64,000 nt of DNA from JBBIWA01 sp037439425 (GTDB taxonomy: Bacteria > Acidobacteriota > Blastocatellia > RBC074), in contig JBBIWA010000009.1 in the NCBI GenBank assembly GCA_037439425.1, positions 62,001-126,000 of the forward strand. The letters are read 5' to 3'. The translations under genes were made by a program, and so were the position numbers. The notes under the pieces are model-generated. The model was not told where the DNA came from. It did not search any database and saw only the letters and a program-made list of their open reading frames with translations. Shown one piece after another: positions 34,763 to 42,564 of this stretch. Within the stretch, counting starts at the first letter, position 1. Every line of letters begins with the position of its first letter.

Positions 34763-35326
34763 ATGGGAATTCAAGCGACCCAGATCCGCAAAGGGATGAC
34801 GATCATCCATAACGGTGAGCCGCACAAGGTGCTCGATTTTCATCATCATACGCCGGGCAATTTGCGGGCTATGGTGCAGACCAAGCTGCGTAATCTGAAG
34901 ACCGGCACTTCGACCGAACATCGGTTTCGCTCAACAGACACCGTCGAACGGGCGATTCTCGAAGAACACGAGATGACCTATCTCTACACAGATGGTAGTG
35001 CCTACCATTTTATGAATACAGAGACCTACGAGCAGATTGCGCTCAGCGCAGAGGACCTCGGTGATATGGTGGGTTATCTGCTGCCGGAGACGGTGATCAA
35101 GGTGGAATACTTCGAGGGGGTCCCGATCGGCATTGAACTTCCTCCGGTGGTCGAGCTGACTGTGGTCGAGACCGAACCCGAACTGAAAGGTGCCACGGTG
35201 AGCAACGTCAACAAACCGGCCAAACTCGAAACTGGTATCACCATCCAGGTGCCGCCTTTTATTAAAGAAGGGGATCGGATCCGGGTGGATACTACGGAGG
35301 GGCGCTACATCGAACGGGCGAAGTAA
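34763..35326 (+). CDS. efp: Elongation factor P with Asn at the loop tip
   Basis: Relieves ribosomes stalled at polyproline. At 187 aa it has the normal length, starting MGIQATQIRKGMTIIHNGEP with GAGGAG upstream. Three beta domains are evident (HRFRSTDTVERAIL, TYLYTDGSAYHFMNTETYEQ, GATVSNVNKPAKLETGITIQVPPFI, GDRIRVDTTEGRYIERAK). The loop that in E. coli carries the modified Lys34 (PGKGQ) reads TPGNLRAM, with Asn at the tip and Arg two residues on. No modification enzyme (epmA, earP, ymfI-like) is in the window. Confidence 0.95.
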   Translation: MGIQATQIRKGMTIIHNGEPHKVLDFHHHTPGNLRAMVQTKLRNLKTGTSTEHRFRSTDTVERAILEEHEMTYLYTDGSAYHFMNTETYEQIALSAEDLGDMVGYLLPETVIKVEYFEGVPIGIELPPVVELTVVETEPELKGATVSNVNKPAKLETGITIQVPPFIKEGDRIRVDTTEGRYIERAK

Positions 35327-35390
35327 GCAAGCGGCGGCAGTCAGTGGCGGGCAAGCAGCGGCCGCTGATCTCTGAGCCCTGACAGTTGTT

Positions 35391-36824
35391 ATGTACGTTC
35401 TCTACAGTATCTTTCTCACCCTCGCCTCCATCACTTTACTGCCCTATTTTGTCTATCAAGCATTCGTCAATAAAAAATACCTGAGCAATTTCCGAGAGCG
35501 CCTGGGGCGATTGCCCGAAGCGCTCACTGCAGAGCAGCCTCCGACGATCTGGCTGCACGCAGTCTCCGTGGGGGAGACGCTGGCTGCGCGTCCGCTCATC
35601 ACTGCTCTGCGCGCACGTTTTCCACAGCATCGTTTGATCGTCTCCACTACTACCACCACAGGGCAAACCGTTGCTCGCTCCCGCATCGCCGAAGCCGATG
35701 GTTTTTGCTACTTCCCTTTCGATTGGCGTTTTGCCGTGCGACGCGCGCTCAGTAGTCTGCAGCCGCAGATCGTGATTTTGATGGAATCGGAGCTGTGGCC
35801 CAATTTCTTGCGCGAATGCAGCCGGCGCCAGATCCCGGTGCTGGTGGCCAACGGGCGCATTTCAGATCGCTCATGGGTACGCTGGCAGCGCTTCAGGTGG
35901 CTCGTGCGGCGGATGTTGGGCGATGTAACCCACTTCGCCATGCAGAGCGAAATCGGCGCCGAACGCGCTATCGCCCTGGGCGCACCACCTGAGCGCGTGA
36001 GCGTGAGCGGCAATCTCAAGTATGACATTGGTGAGGTGGCCGAAGGGGGGCAGCTCGAAGAGACCGCGAAAGAGCTGAACGAACTACTGGCTCTCGGCTC
36101 TGCACCTCTGATCATTGCTGGCAGCACCTGCGATGGCGAAGAGGAGATCCTACTTGCCGCCTTTGAGCAGGTGCGTAAGAGGAGCGGCTTTGAGCGCGTG
36201 CGCCTGCTGATCGCTCCGCGCCATCCGGAGCGTTTCGAGGTGGTGGCTCGCCTGCTCGATTCCACACGCTTACGCTGGGTGCGACGCTCTGCTTATGCCA
36301 GACAGGCCGCTGCTGCCACCGCCCTGAGCGACTCCTCGGAGAATCAGAGTTCAGACTTCAGACTTTTCACCGCTTCTAGGCACCGCGCGAGCGGCCTGAA
36401 GAGTTCTGCGGCTTTCCCGTTGCCGGCTCAGGCGCACAGCTCTGACGTAATCCTACTTGATTCGATAGGGGAGCTGGCGGCGCTCTACGCTACGGCGACA
36501 GTCGTCTTTGTGGGCGGCAGTCTGGTCCCTAAGGGTGGTCATAACATTCTCGAACCGGCTCTCTATGCGCGGCCCATCATCGTTGGCCCTCATATGGAGA
36601 ACTTTCGCGAGATCGCCGAGACGTTTGTGCAGCGCGATGCACTCATCTCGCTGCGTGGCGCGACGGACCAAGAGCTAATTGAAGAACTCCGCGATAGCTT
36701 GATTGCGCTGCTCCAGCAGCCGGAGAGGGCTCGCCGTCTGGGTGAGCAGGCGCGTGCCGTGGTGGAGGAGCATCGCGGGGCCACGGCTCATACTGTCGCG
36801 CTCGTCGCTCGGCTGATGGGTTAA
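35391..36824 (+). CDS. waaA: 3-deoxy-D-manno-octulosonic acid (Kdo) transferase with an internal insert
   Basis: Adds Kdo to lipid A precursor on the inner membrane. At 477 aa it is longer than typical (about 420-430). It has an N-terminal membrane helix, then RERLGRLP, WLHAVSVGE, STTTTTGQTVARSR, MESELWPNFLREC, ANGRISDRS, GSTCDGEEEILLAAFE, APRHPERF and FVGGSLVPKGGHNILEPA. Between WVRRSAYARQ and DVILLDSIGELAALYA (about residues 305-350) there is an extra Ser/Ala-rich stretch of about 40 residues. Its DNA carries TTCAGAC heptamers and repeat-like sequence, so it looks like an in-frame intergenic repeat insertion. Six nt before lpxK. Confidence 0.92.
   Translation: MYVLYSIFLTLASITLLPYFVYQAFVNKKYLSNFRERLGRLPEALTAEQPPTIWLHAVSVGETLAARPLITALRARFPQHRLIVSTTTTTGQTVARSRIAEADGFCYFPFDWRFAVRRALSSLQPQIVILMESELWPNFLRECSRRQIPVLVANGRISDRSWVRWQRFRWLVRRMLGDVTHFAMQSEIGAERAIALGAPPERVSVSGNLKYDIGEVAEGGQLEETAKELNELLALGSAPLIIAGSTCDGEEEILLAAFEQVRKRSGFERVRLLIAPRHPERFEVVARLLDSTRLRWVRRSAYARQAAAATALSDSSENQSSDFRLFTASRHRASGLKSSAAFPLPAQAHSSDVILLDSIGELAALYATATVVFVGGSLVPKGGHNILEPALYARPIIVGPHMENFREIAETFVQRDALISLRGATDQELIEELRDSLIALLQQPERARRLGEQARAVVEEHRGATAHTVALVARLMG
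36350..36363 (+). repeat. TTCAGAC heptamer doublet inside waaA
   Basis: Two tandem TTCAGAC units preceded by CTCGGAGAATCAGAG (36335-36349), which resembles CTCGGAAAATCAGAC of the inverted-repeat arm at 13123-13137. It lies within the extra stretch of WaaA. Confidence 0.6.
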
Positions 36825-36830
36825 GAGAAT

Positions 36831-37934
36831 ATGCCTCGCCCCTGGCTTCATCGCACGTTGCTTTATCTGCCAGCCAAACTCTACGAGTTAGGAGTGAGAT
36901 TGCGCATCGCTCTCTACGAGACCGATTATCTGAGGCCGCGCCACCTCAACGCCCCCGTCATCAGCGTCGGGAATCTGACTACTGGCGGCACAGGCAAGAC
37001 CCCGCTCGTCTCATTTCTCGCGCGCTATTTGCGCGATGAAGGCTACAACGTGGCGATCTTAAGTCGCGGTTACAAACGCGAGAGTCGGGGGCGCGTTGAG
37101 GTGTCAGACCCAGAGCGAGTGTTGTGCGGGCCGCACAGCTCTGGCGATGAAGCGTATCTGCTGGCCAGGCAATGTGCGGGCGTGCGCGTGATCGTTGACC
37201 GAAATCGCTATGCAGCCGGAAAGTGGCTGGAAGAACGTGCGCCGGTGGATGTCTTCATCCTGGATGATGGCTATCAGCATCTGGGTCTGGCGCGTGATCT
37301 CAATCTGGCGCTGGTGGATGCGACTGAGCCATTGCGAACAGCCGAGATGGTGCCCTTCGGGCACTTGCGCGAGCCGCTGACAGAGCTGAGGCGAGCCGAT
37401 GCTGTCATCATCACCCGCGCCGATGAACCTTTCGATCAAGCAGAGGTCCGCTCGGTCCTGGCTGCCTGCTGCCGTGAAGGGACTCAGGTCTTCTACGCTT
37501 ATCACGACTTAACCGGCTTGCGGGAGCTCAACACTAGCGCGCAGTGTAGCGACCGGCTAAATGGTAAAGGGTCTGAAGCAGTAATCTCACCGCTGAAATT
37601 TACGCGGCGGCCTGTAGCCGCTGTTTGCGGCATTGCGCGCCCTGATCGGTTCGTGGCTGATCTTTGCCATTATGGGATCTCTATTGTGCTGCGGCGCGAT
37701 TTTGCAGATCATCATCGCTACCGGCGAGAAGAATGGCTTGAGATTGCCCGGCAGGCTCAAGCCGCTGGTGCGGAGGCGATCATCATCACCGAGAAGGATG
37801 CTGTCAAGCTGCCAGAGGAAGCTGTGGCTAGATCGGCGCTGCCGATTTATGCCGCGCAGATTGAGTTTCGGTGCGAAGAAGAGATCGCCCTGAAGCACCT
37901 GGTGCTGCGCGCTATGTTGCGAGGTCGGAAGTAG
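36831..37934 (+). CDS. lpxK: Tetraacyldisaccharide 4'-kinase
   Basis: Phosphorylates the lipid A disaccharide at the 4' position. At 367 aa it has the standard length. The N-terminal membrane-associated segment is followed by Walker A GNLTTGGTGKTP (about residues 46-57), LSRGYKRES and FILDDGYQH (catalytic-type Asp pair), and VPFGHLREPL. It follows waaA closely, as part of a lipid A/LPS core operon. Confidence 0.95.
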   Translation: MPRPWLHRTLLYLPAKLYELGVRLRIALYETDYLRPRHLNAPVISVGNLTTGGTGKTPLVSFLARYLRDEGYNVAILSRGYKRESRGRVEVSDPERVLCGPHSSGDEAYLLARQCAGVRVIVDRNRYAAGKWLEERAPVDVFILDDGYQHLGLARDLNLALVDATEPLRTAEMVPFGHLREPLTELRRADAVIITRADEPFDQAEVRSVLAACCREGTQVFYAYHDLTGLRELNTSAQCSDRLNGKGSEAVISPLKFTRRPVAAVCGIARPDRFVADLCHYGISIVLRRDFADHHRYRREEWLEIARQAQAAGAEAIIITEKDAVKLPEEAVARSALPIYAAQIEFRCEEEIALKHLVLRAMLRGRK

Positions 37935-37987
37935 AGGCGGGAAAGCGAGAGAGAAGTTTGCCTAAGAGTACTGCAACGGAGGCAGAG

Positions 37988-38905
37988 ATGCAGAGGTATA
38001 TTGACGAGTTCTTACACCACCTGAAGTATGAGCGCAATCTTTCCGAACATACGCTGCGCAACTACGCCAGCGATCTGGAGCAGTTCTACGATCACATCGC
38101 GCCACCAGATAAGGAAGGAAAGCGGCGTGAGGTGGACATTCGCGCGATAGACAACCTGACGATCCGCGAATTTATGGCTTCGCTCTACGAGCAACAGAAG
38201 AAGAAGAGCTCGATTCATCGCAAGATCGCCGCCCTGCGCACCTTCTTCCGCTTCCTGTGCCGCGAGGGAATTGTGGAGATCAACCCGGCACGCCTGGTCG
38301 CCAGTCCGCGCGTCGAGCGGCAATTGCCCAATCACCTGACGATTCAGGAGATGATTCGTTTCATCGAGTCTCCAGACACGGAGACGGTACTGGGCAAACG
38401 CGACCGCGCGATCCTCGAATTGCTCTACGCCAGCGGCGTGCGTGTCTCAGAGTTGGTAAACCTCAATCTCACCGATATTGACTTCGCTCATCAAACTCTG
38501 CGCGTGAAAGGCAAGGGCCGCAAAGAACGTATCGTCCCCTTTGGCGACCACGCGCGCAAAGCCCTGGAGGATTATCTCAGCGTCCGGGGCGAACTCCTGA
38601 TCGAGGCCGATCCGGAGAAGGCCGACCCGCTGGCCCTATTTATGAACTACCAGGGCACGCGCATCACCACCCGCTCAGTCGGGCGAATGGTAGACAAGTA
38701 TGTCAAGCTCTGCGCCGACATTCATCACATCAGTCCCCACTCGTTGCGCCACTCTTTCGCCACCCATCTGCTCGATGCTGGAGCCGACCTGCGCACCATT
38801 CAGGAACTGCTCGGCCACGCCCGTCTGTCAACCACTCAGCAGTATACCCATGTCTCAACCGATAAGCTGATGGAGGTCTACGACCGGGCTCATCCCAAGG
38901 CCTAA
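37988..38905 (+). CDS. xerD: Tyrosine recombinase XerC/XerD
   Basis: Resolves chromosome dimers at dif with its partner and FtsK. At 305 aa, the SAM-like N-terminal domain begins MQRYIDEFLHHLKYERNLSEHTLRNY. The catalytic set is intact: Arg in ASGVRVSEL, Lys in RVKGKGRKER, HSLRHSFATH, LGHA and the nucleophile Tyr in TTQQYTHVS. The start is chosen at 37988 because GGAGG (37978-37982) precedes it, although the frame is open into lpxK. XerD is preferred over XerC by sequence feel only. Confidence 0.9.
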   Translation: MQRYIDEFLHHLKYERNLSEHTLRNYASDLEQFYDHIAPPDKEGKRREVDIRAIDNLTIREFMASLYEQQKKKSSIHRKIAALRTFFRFLCREGIVEINPARLVASPRVERQLPNHLTIQEMIRFIESPDTETVLGKRDRAILELLYASGVRVSELVNLNLTDIDFAHQTLRVKGKGRKERIVPFGDHARKALEDYLSVRGELLIEADPEKADPLALFMNYQGTRITTRSVGRMVDKYVKLCADIHHISPHSLRHSFATHLLDAGADLRTIQELLGHARLSTTQQYTHVSTDKLMEVYDRAHPKA

Positions 38906-39107
38906 AGAGCAGTTTAACCGTTACCTAAAATAGAGTTATGCGAAACAACGGCCAGGAGAAAACTGATGGAGAACTGGCAATACATCGTCGGTGTCCAGAT
39001 CGATCGCCCGAAGGAACCATCCGAGGTCTCCTTCGAAGGCCGGCAAATCATAGAGAGTCATACCCCTCCAGAAGTATAGCTGAAGAGGCGAGTATACTGA
39101 ATTTTTC

Positions 39108-39281
39108 ATGAAGAGAAGAGCAGGCGAGACCAAGAGCAAAGATGCTGATCTGACCACCCAACTTGAGCGGCAGGCTATCTCACTGGCTCGGCAAACAGAG
39201 GACCATTTTAGTCGAAACGAGTTTGACCAAGCCCTGTCCAAGCTGAAAGAACTCCAGAGGATTGTTTCAGAGCATGAGTAA
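39108..39281 (+). CDS. Small hypothetical protein, 57 aa
   Basis: Encodes MKRRAGETKSKDADLTTQLE... ending LKELQRIVSEHE, a charged, probably helical/coiled-coil peptide with Leu spacing in its C-terminal third. TATACT (39093-39098) lies just upstream and no SD is visible. A 37-codon frame at 38966-39079 with AGGAG upstream (MENWQYIVGVQIDRPKEPSE) is even less certain. The 417-nt gap between xerD and the DUF433 gene contains nothing else I can support. No family recognised. Confidence 0.35.
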   Translation: MKRRAGETKSKDADLTTQLERQAISLARQTEDHFSRNEFDQALSKLKELQRIVSEHE

Positions 39282-39323
39282 ATGGATAATGATCATCGGT
39301 AAGAAAACCAGGAGGTAGAAAGC

Positions 39324-39548
39324 GTGAAATTCGAGCGCATTACCGTAGACCCTCATGTTTGCACTGGTAAGCCCTGTATCCGTGGGCTTCGCTTTCCGGT
39401 TTCACGTCTGCTTGGTCTTTTGGCTTCTGGAGAGACCAAGGAGACGATTCTCAGGGCGTACCCTTACCTGGAGGTGGGAGATATTGAGGAGGCTTTGCGC
39501 TACGCTGCTTACCTTGCAGAAGAAGAAACGATGGAACTTTCTCGATGA
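39324..39548 (+). CDS. DUF433 antitoxin-like protein 2
   Basis: At 74 aa it starts at GTG with AGGAGG (39310-39315) 8 nt upstream. MKFERITVDPHVCTGKPCIRGLRFPVSRLLGLLASGETKETILRAYPYLEVGDIEEALRYAA is a compact, textbook DUF433 with the helix-turn-helix-like core. Its TGA overlaps the ATG of the DUF5615 partner (ATGA). Unlike pair 1 it has a good SD and no palindrome was seen at its start. Confidence 0.88.
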   Translation: MKFERITVDPHVCTGKPCIRGLRFPVSRLLGLLASGETKETILRAYPYLEVGDIEEALRYAAYLAEEETMELSR

Positions 39549-39919
39549 GGTTTCCTATTGATATGCCACTGTCACCGGAATTGGCCGTGTGGCTTGCGCA
39601 GCAAGGGCATGATGCGGTTCATGCTCTTGGAGCAGGATTAGATCGCGCTCCGGATGGAGTGATTTTGGAGCGTGCTCGGAATGAGCAGCGAGCAGTCATT
39701 ACGGCTGACCTGGACTATCCTCGGCTTTTGGCTTTGGCGCAAGCTGAAGGGCCTGGCCTGATACTCTTCCGAGGCGGGAATTATAGTGAGCAAGAAGCTG
39801 TGGAGCGTTTAACGCGAGTTCTCGAAACAGTTCCGAACGATGAGTTGTTAAATTCCATCGTTGTCATTGAAAAGGGGCGGATTCGCCGTAGACGTCTTCC
39901 ACTTGAACCAAGCCCTTAA
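39545..39919 (+). CDS. DUF5615 PIN-like toxin-like protein 2
   Basis: At 124 aa it begins MRFPIDMPLSPELAVWLAQQGHDAVHALGAGLDRAPDGVILERARNEQRAVITADLDYPRLLAL. The pattern (D6 near the start, ITADLD in the middle) is DUF5615/Mut7-C/PIN-like, as expected for an RNase-type toxin. Position 7 is Met where the family often has Glu (DEN), so activity may differ. Four-base overlap with its antitoxin-like partner. Confidence 0.85.
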   Translation: MRFPIDMPLSPELAVWLAQQGHDAVHALGAGLDRAPDGVILERARNEQRAVITADLDYPRLLALAQAEGPGLILFRGGNYSEQEAVERLTRVLETVPNDELLNSIVVIEKGRIRRRRLPLEPSP

Positions 39920-40063
39920 CAGAGCCGCCTCGCATAACCACCCAGTGGAGCGGACGGCCCACAGCGTAGGCTTTTTTCCAGTGCGTACGGTTGTACCCAG
40001 TGAGCCGCCGCTCACCGGGAGCGTTATGGCCGCGCGCAGTATCTCTTGCCTTATGCGGCGGCG

Positions 40064-41047
40064 CTACTGCTTCAGTTTCTCAGCTTCCGCCGTCAGCGCA
40101 GGCACGATCTCGAAGAGATCGCCGACAATCCCATAGTCGGCGATTTCAAAGATCGGGGCTTCTGGATCCTTGTTAATGGCGACAATCGTGCGCGAGCCTT
40201 TCATGCCGACCAGATGCTGGATCGCACCGGAGATGCCGACGGCGAGATAAAGTTTCGGCGCCACGGTTTGTCCGGATGAGCCGATTTGCCGATCCATCGG
40301 CAACCACTCGTTATCGCAGATCGGGCGCGAAGCAGCAAGTTCTGCATCCAGCGCTCGAGCCAGTTTCTCGACCAGCTCAATGTTCTTCTGTTCCTTGATG
40401 CCGCGCCCAACAGCAACAATGCGCGGCGCTTGCGTCAAATCAACCGCCGCTTTTGCTTCCTTGAATCGCTCCTCTGGATGCTGGCGAATCTGATCAGCAT
40501 CCAGATGGACAGCCAAGGATTGGACCTCAGCCTGGCCAGCTTCGACCTCATCGCTGCGGAAAGAGCCGATCTGGAAACTGGCAAAGTGCGGCGGATCACC
40601 TACCGGCACGACATCAGCCGCGAGCTTGCCCTGGAAGACCTGGCGGGTGAAGACCGGCGCGCCGCCCTCTATCTTGTAAGCGATACAGTCCCCAATCAGC
40701 GCGCGCCGCAATGAGGCAGCCAGCTTCGGCGCGAAGTCGCGCACCTGATAGGTATGGCTCATCAAAACCAGCGCGGGTGAGACCTGCTCGATCACTTGCT
40801 TGAAGGCTGCCGTGTAACCATCCGGAGTGTAGTCTTTCAACCACTGGCTCTCGACCGCGTAGACGCGACCAAGCTTTTTCCCGGCGACCTCCTGGGCCAG
40901 CTCCCCAACCGATTGCCCTAGAATCACGGCTGCGGTCTGCTGTCCTAACTGCGCGCCTAACAACTGCGCAGCGCGCACAGCTTCATAAGAAGCCTTATTG
41001 ATCTTGCCCTCCACGTGCTCAATAAAGACTAAGATTCCGTTTATCAT
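40064..41047 (-). CDS. etfA: Electron transfer flavoprotein alpha subunit
   Basis: With EtfB it shuttles electrons from acyl-CoA and other dehydrogenases to the quinone pool. At 327 aa it has the normal length: an N-terminal Rossmann-like domain (INGILVFIEHVEGKINKASYEAVRAA) and the C-terminal FAD domain with PKLYLAVGISGAIQHLVGMK, the diagnostic signature, followed by IVAINKDPEAPIFEIADYGIVGDL. AAAGGACGAG precedes the ATG. It is last in etfB-orf-orf-etfA. Confidence 0.95.
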   Translation of the reverse strand: MINGILVFIEHVEGKINKASYEAVRAAQLLGAQLGQQTAAVILGQSVGELAQEVAGKKLGRVYAVESQWLKDYTPDGYTAAFKQVIEQVSPALVLMSHTYQVRDFAPKLAASLRRALIGDCIAYKIEGGAPVFTRQVFQGKLAADVVPVGDPPHFASFQIGSFRSDEVEAGQAEVQSLAVHLDADQIRQHPEERFKEAKAAVDLTQAPRIVAVGRGIKEQKNIELVEKLARALDAELAASRPICDNEWLPMDRQIGSSGQTVAPKLYLAVGISGAIQHLVGMKGSRTIVAINKDPEAPIFEIADYGIVGDLFEIVPALTAEAEKLKQ

Positions 41048-41111
41048 CTCGTCCTTTGTCCTTATGCATCTGGTGATTCGCTCACCAGCGGTGACCGAAT
41101 CATCCGTGATT

Positions 41112-41393
41112 TCAGTTTCCTCGTTCCAACCGCTTCTCGAGGCGCTGCACCTCAGCAGTCAAATCTGCCAGGTCTTGCGAGGCGGCTCGCACCTCAGTGA
41201 TGGCGCTTCTCAGTTGCGAGCTGAGCGAGCGCAGAAAGAGGCTCAGTTGATCGGGTCGCAACATCCGATCTATGCGATCCGGTTTGGGCGCCTGCCGATT
41301 AACCATTTCAGTAGCTTCGAGCTGGTCAAAGAGAGTGCGCGCCTGGGCGCGCACCTGTTTTAATTGCTCTTCCGGTTTGAGTCTGTTATCCAC
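41112..41393 (-). CDS. Small charged helical protein in the etf operon (2)
   Basis: At 93 aa, starting at GTG behind a near-perfect SD AAGGAGGTGATC. It is predicted almost all alpha-helical, with Arg/Glu/Leu-rich coiled-coil character (LKPEEQLKQVRAQARTLFDQLEA; LFLRSLSSQLRSAITEVRAA; LADLTAEVQRLEKRLERGN). Its C-terminal segment resembles that of the preceding 91-aa protein (SSQLRSAITEVRAASQDLADLTAEV vs SAELLKAVESVRAARIELNELTARL), so the two are probably paralogous. No known family is recognised. Confidence 0.7.
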   Translation of the reverse strand: MDNRLKPEEQLKQVRAQARTLFDQLEATEMVNRQAPKPDRIDRMLRPDQLSLFLRSLSSQLRSAITEVRAASQDLADLTAEVQRLEKRLERGN

Positions 41394-41399
41394 GAAAGA

Positions 41400-41675
41400 T
41401 CACCTCCTTGGTGAGGTTGGCGCTTTTGCCAAGCGTGCTGTCAGCTCGTTGAGCTCAATACGCGCTGCCCGCACACTCTCAACCGCTTTCAGCAACTCAG
41501 CGCTCAATGAGGTGAACCAATGATTAAGCGGTTCCGCCGCCCGCTGATCGGCTTGCGTCTCCAGATCGCGCAAAAACTCGGTCACTGGCTCCAAAGCCTC
41601 TGGGGGCAGTCGATCTAAAATCGCCTGCGCTTCAGCCCGCAGAGCCTCGGTTGGTGACAAAAGCTTGGCGCTCAT
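41400..41675 (-). CDS. Small charged helical protein in the etf operon (1)
   Basis: At 91 aa it is Leu/Ala/Arg/Glu-rich and probably helical (LSPTEALRAEAQAILDRLPPEALEPVTEFLRDLETQ). Its TGA lies inside the SD of the next gene (6 nt before that GTG), so the two are translationally coupled. The C-terminal stretch LLKAVESVRAARIELNELTA is similar to the following protein. No known family is recognised. No SD is clear for this gene; it follows etfB by 65 nt. Confidence 0.65.
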   Translation of the reverse strand: MSAKLLSPTEALRAEAQAILDRLPPEALEPVTEFLRDLETQADQRAAEPLNHWFTSLSAELLKAVESVRAARIELNELTARLAKAPTSPRR

Positions 41676-41740
41676 AGCCGGCTCAAATAAAGGCTTCAGA
41701 CATTAGTTGTCAGTCCTCAAATGAAGTCTGAAGTCTTCAT

Positions 41741-42520
41741 CTAAAATACGCGCGCCTCGTTCTTCAGTTTGTCCAGCAGCTGCGCCGCTATTTCAGCGGG
41801 CGTGCCTTCAATAAACTGCGTCTGTTTGGTCTTCTCCGGGAAATAGATACGCCGGATTTGCTGCTTGGGAGCTAGCAGCTCCGGACTGACGCCCAGGGCT
41901 GCGGCATCTAGCTTCTTAATCTCTTTCTTCTTCGCCGCCATAATCCCTTTGAGGGTGGCGTAACGCAGCGTGTTGATTCCGGATTGGATCGTCAACACGG
42001 CAGGCAAGGGCAAGCTGACCCATTGGAAGAAGCCCGATTCGAGTTCACGTTTGACGCGAATGCCGCTATCTTGCAACTGTACGTCCATCACGATGGTTGC
42101 ATGCGGCAGGCCCAGCAACTCAGCCGCGATCACTCCTGTTTGCGCAAAACCGAAATCATCCGATTGCAGCCCAGTGAGCAGCAAATCGAAACCTTCCTGC
42201 CTGGCCGCCGCAGCAATCACCGCGCCCGTGCCGAAAGCATCCAGACCATTGAAGGCTTCATCCTCCAGATGCAGAGCGCGATCGGCGCCGCGCGCCAGCG
42301 CTTCCTTGATCACCGACTGCACCCGCTGCGGGCCGAGCGAAAGCGCAATGACCTGGCCGCCATGCTTCTCTTTCAGTTGCAGCGCCTCTTCCAGAGCGTA
42401 AGCATCCGATTCGTTGATCTCATAAGTCAGATCGCGGTCTTGAATCCACGTTCCTTGTTCGTTGAGGCGCAGCACCGAATCGTTCTTCGGTACTTGTTTG
42501 AGACAGACGATAATTTTCAT
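41741..42520 (-). CDS. etfB: Electron transfer flavoprotein beta subunit
   Basis: At 259 aa it begins MKIIVCLKQVPKNDSVLRL and has LQSDDFGFAQTGVIAAELLG and the signature region VKRELESGFFQWVSLPLPAVLTIQSGINTLRYATLKGIMAAKKKEI, diagnostic for EtfB. It binds AMP and interacts with the partner dehydrogenases. It heads an operon with two small helical proteins and etfA. Confidence 0.95.
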   Translation of the reverse strand: MKIIVCLKQVPKNDSVLRLNEQGTWIQDRDLTYEINESDAYALEEALQLKEKHGGQVIALSLGPQRVQSVIKEALARGADRALHLEDEAFNGLDAFGTGAVIAAAARQEGFDLLLTGLQSDDFGFAQTGVIAAELLGLPHATIVMDVQLQDSGIRVKRELESGFFQWVSLPLPAVLTIQSGINTLRYATLKGIMAAKKKEIKKLDAAALGVSPELLAPKQQIRRIYFPEKTKQTQFIEGTPAEIAAQLLDKLKNEARVF

Positions 42521-42564
42521 AACGAATTAAGGCTCCTCAATTGAAATGCCAGTAATGAGCTGAA

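Noticed and set aside
38966..39079. 37-codon plus-strand frame with AGGAG upstream
   Set aside because: Too short and without any family resemblance; kept only as a remark beside the 57-codon frame.
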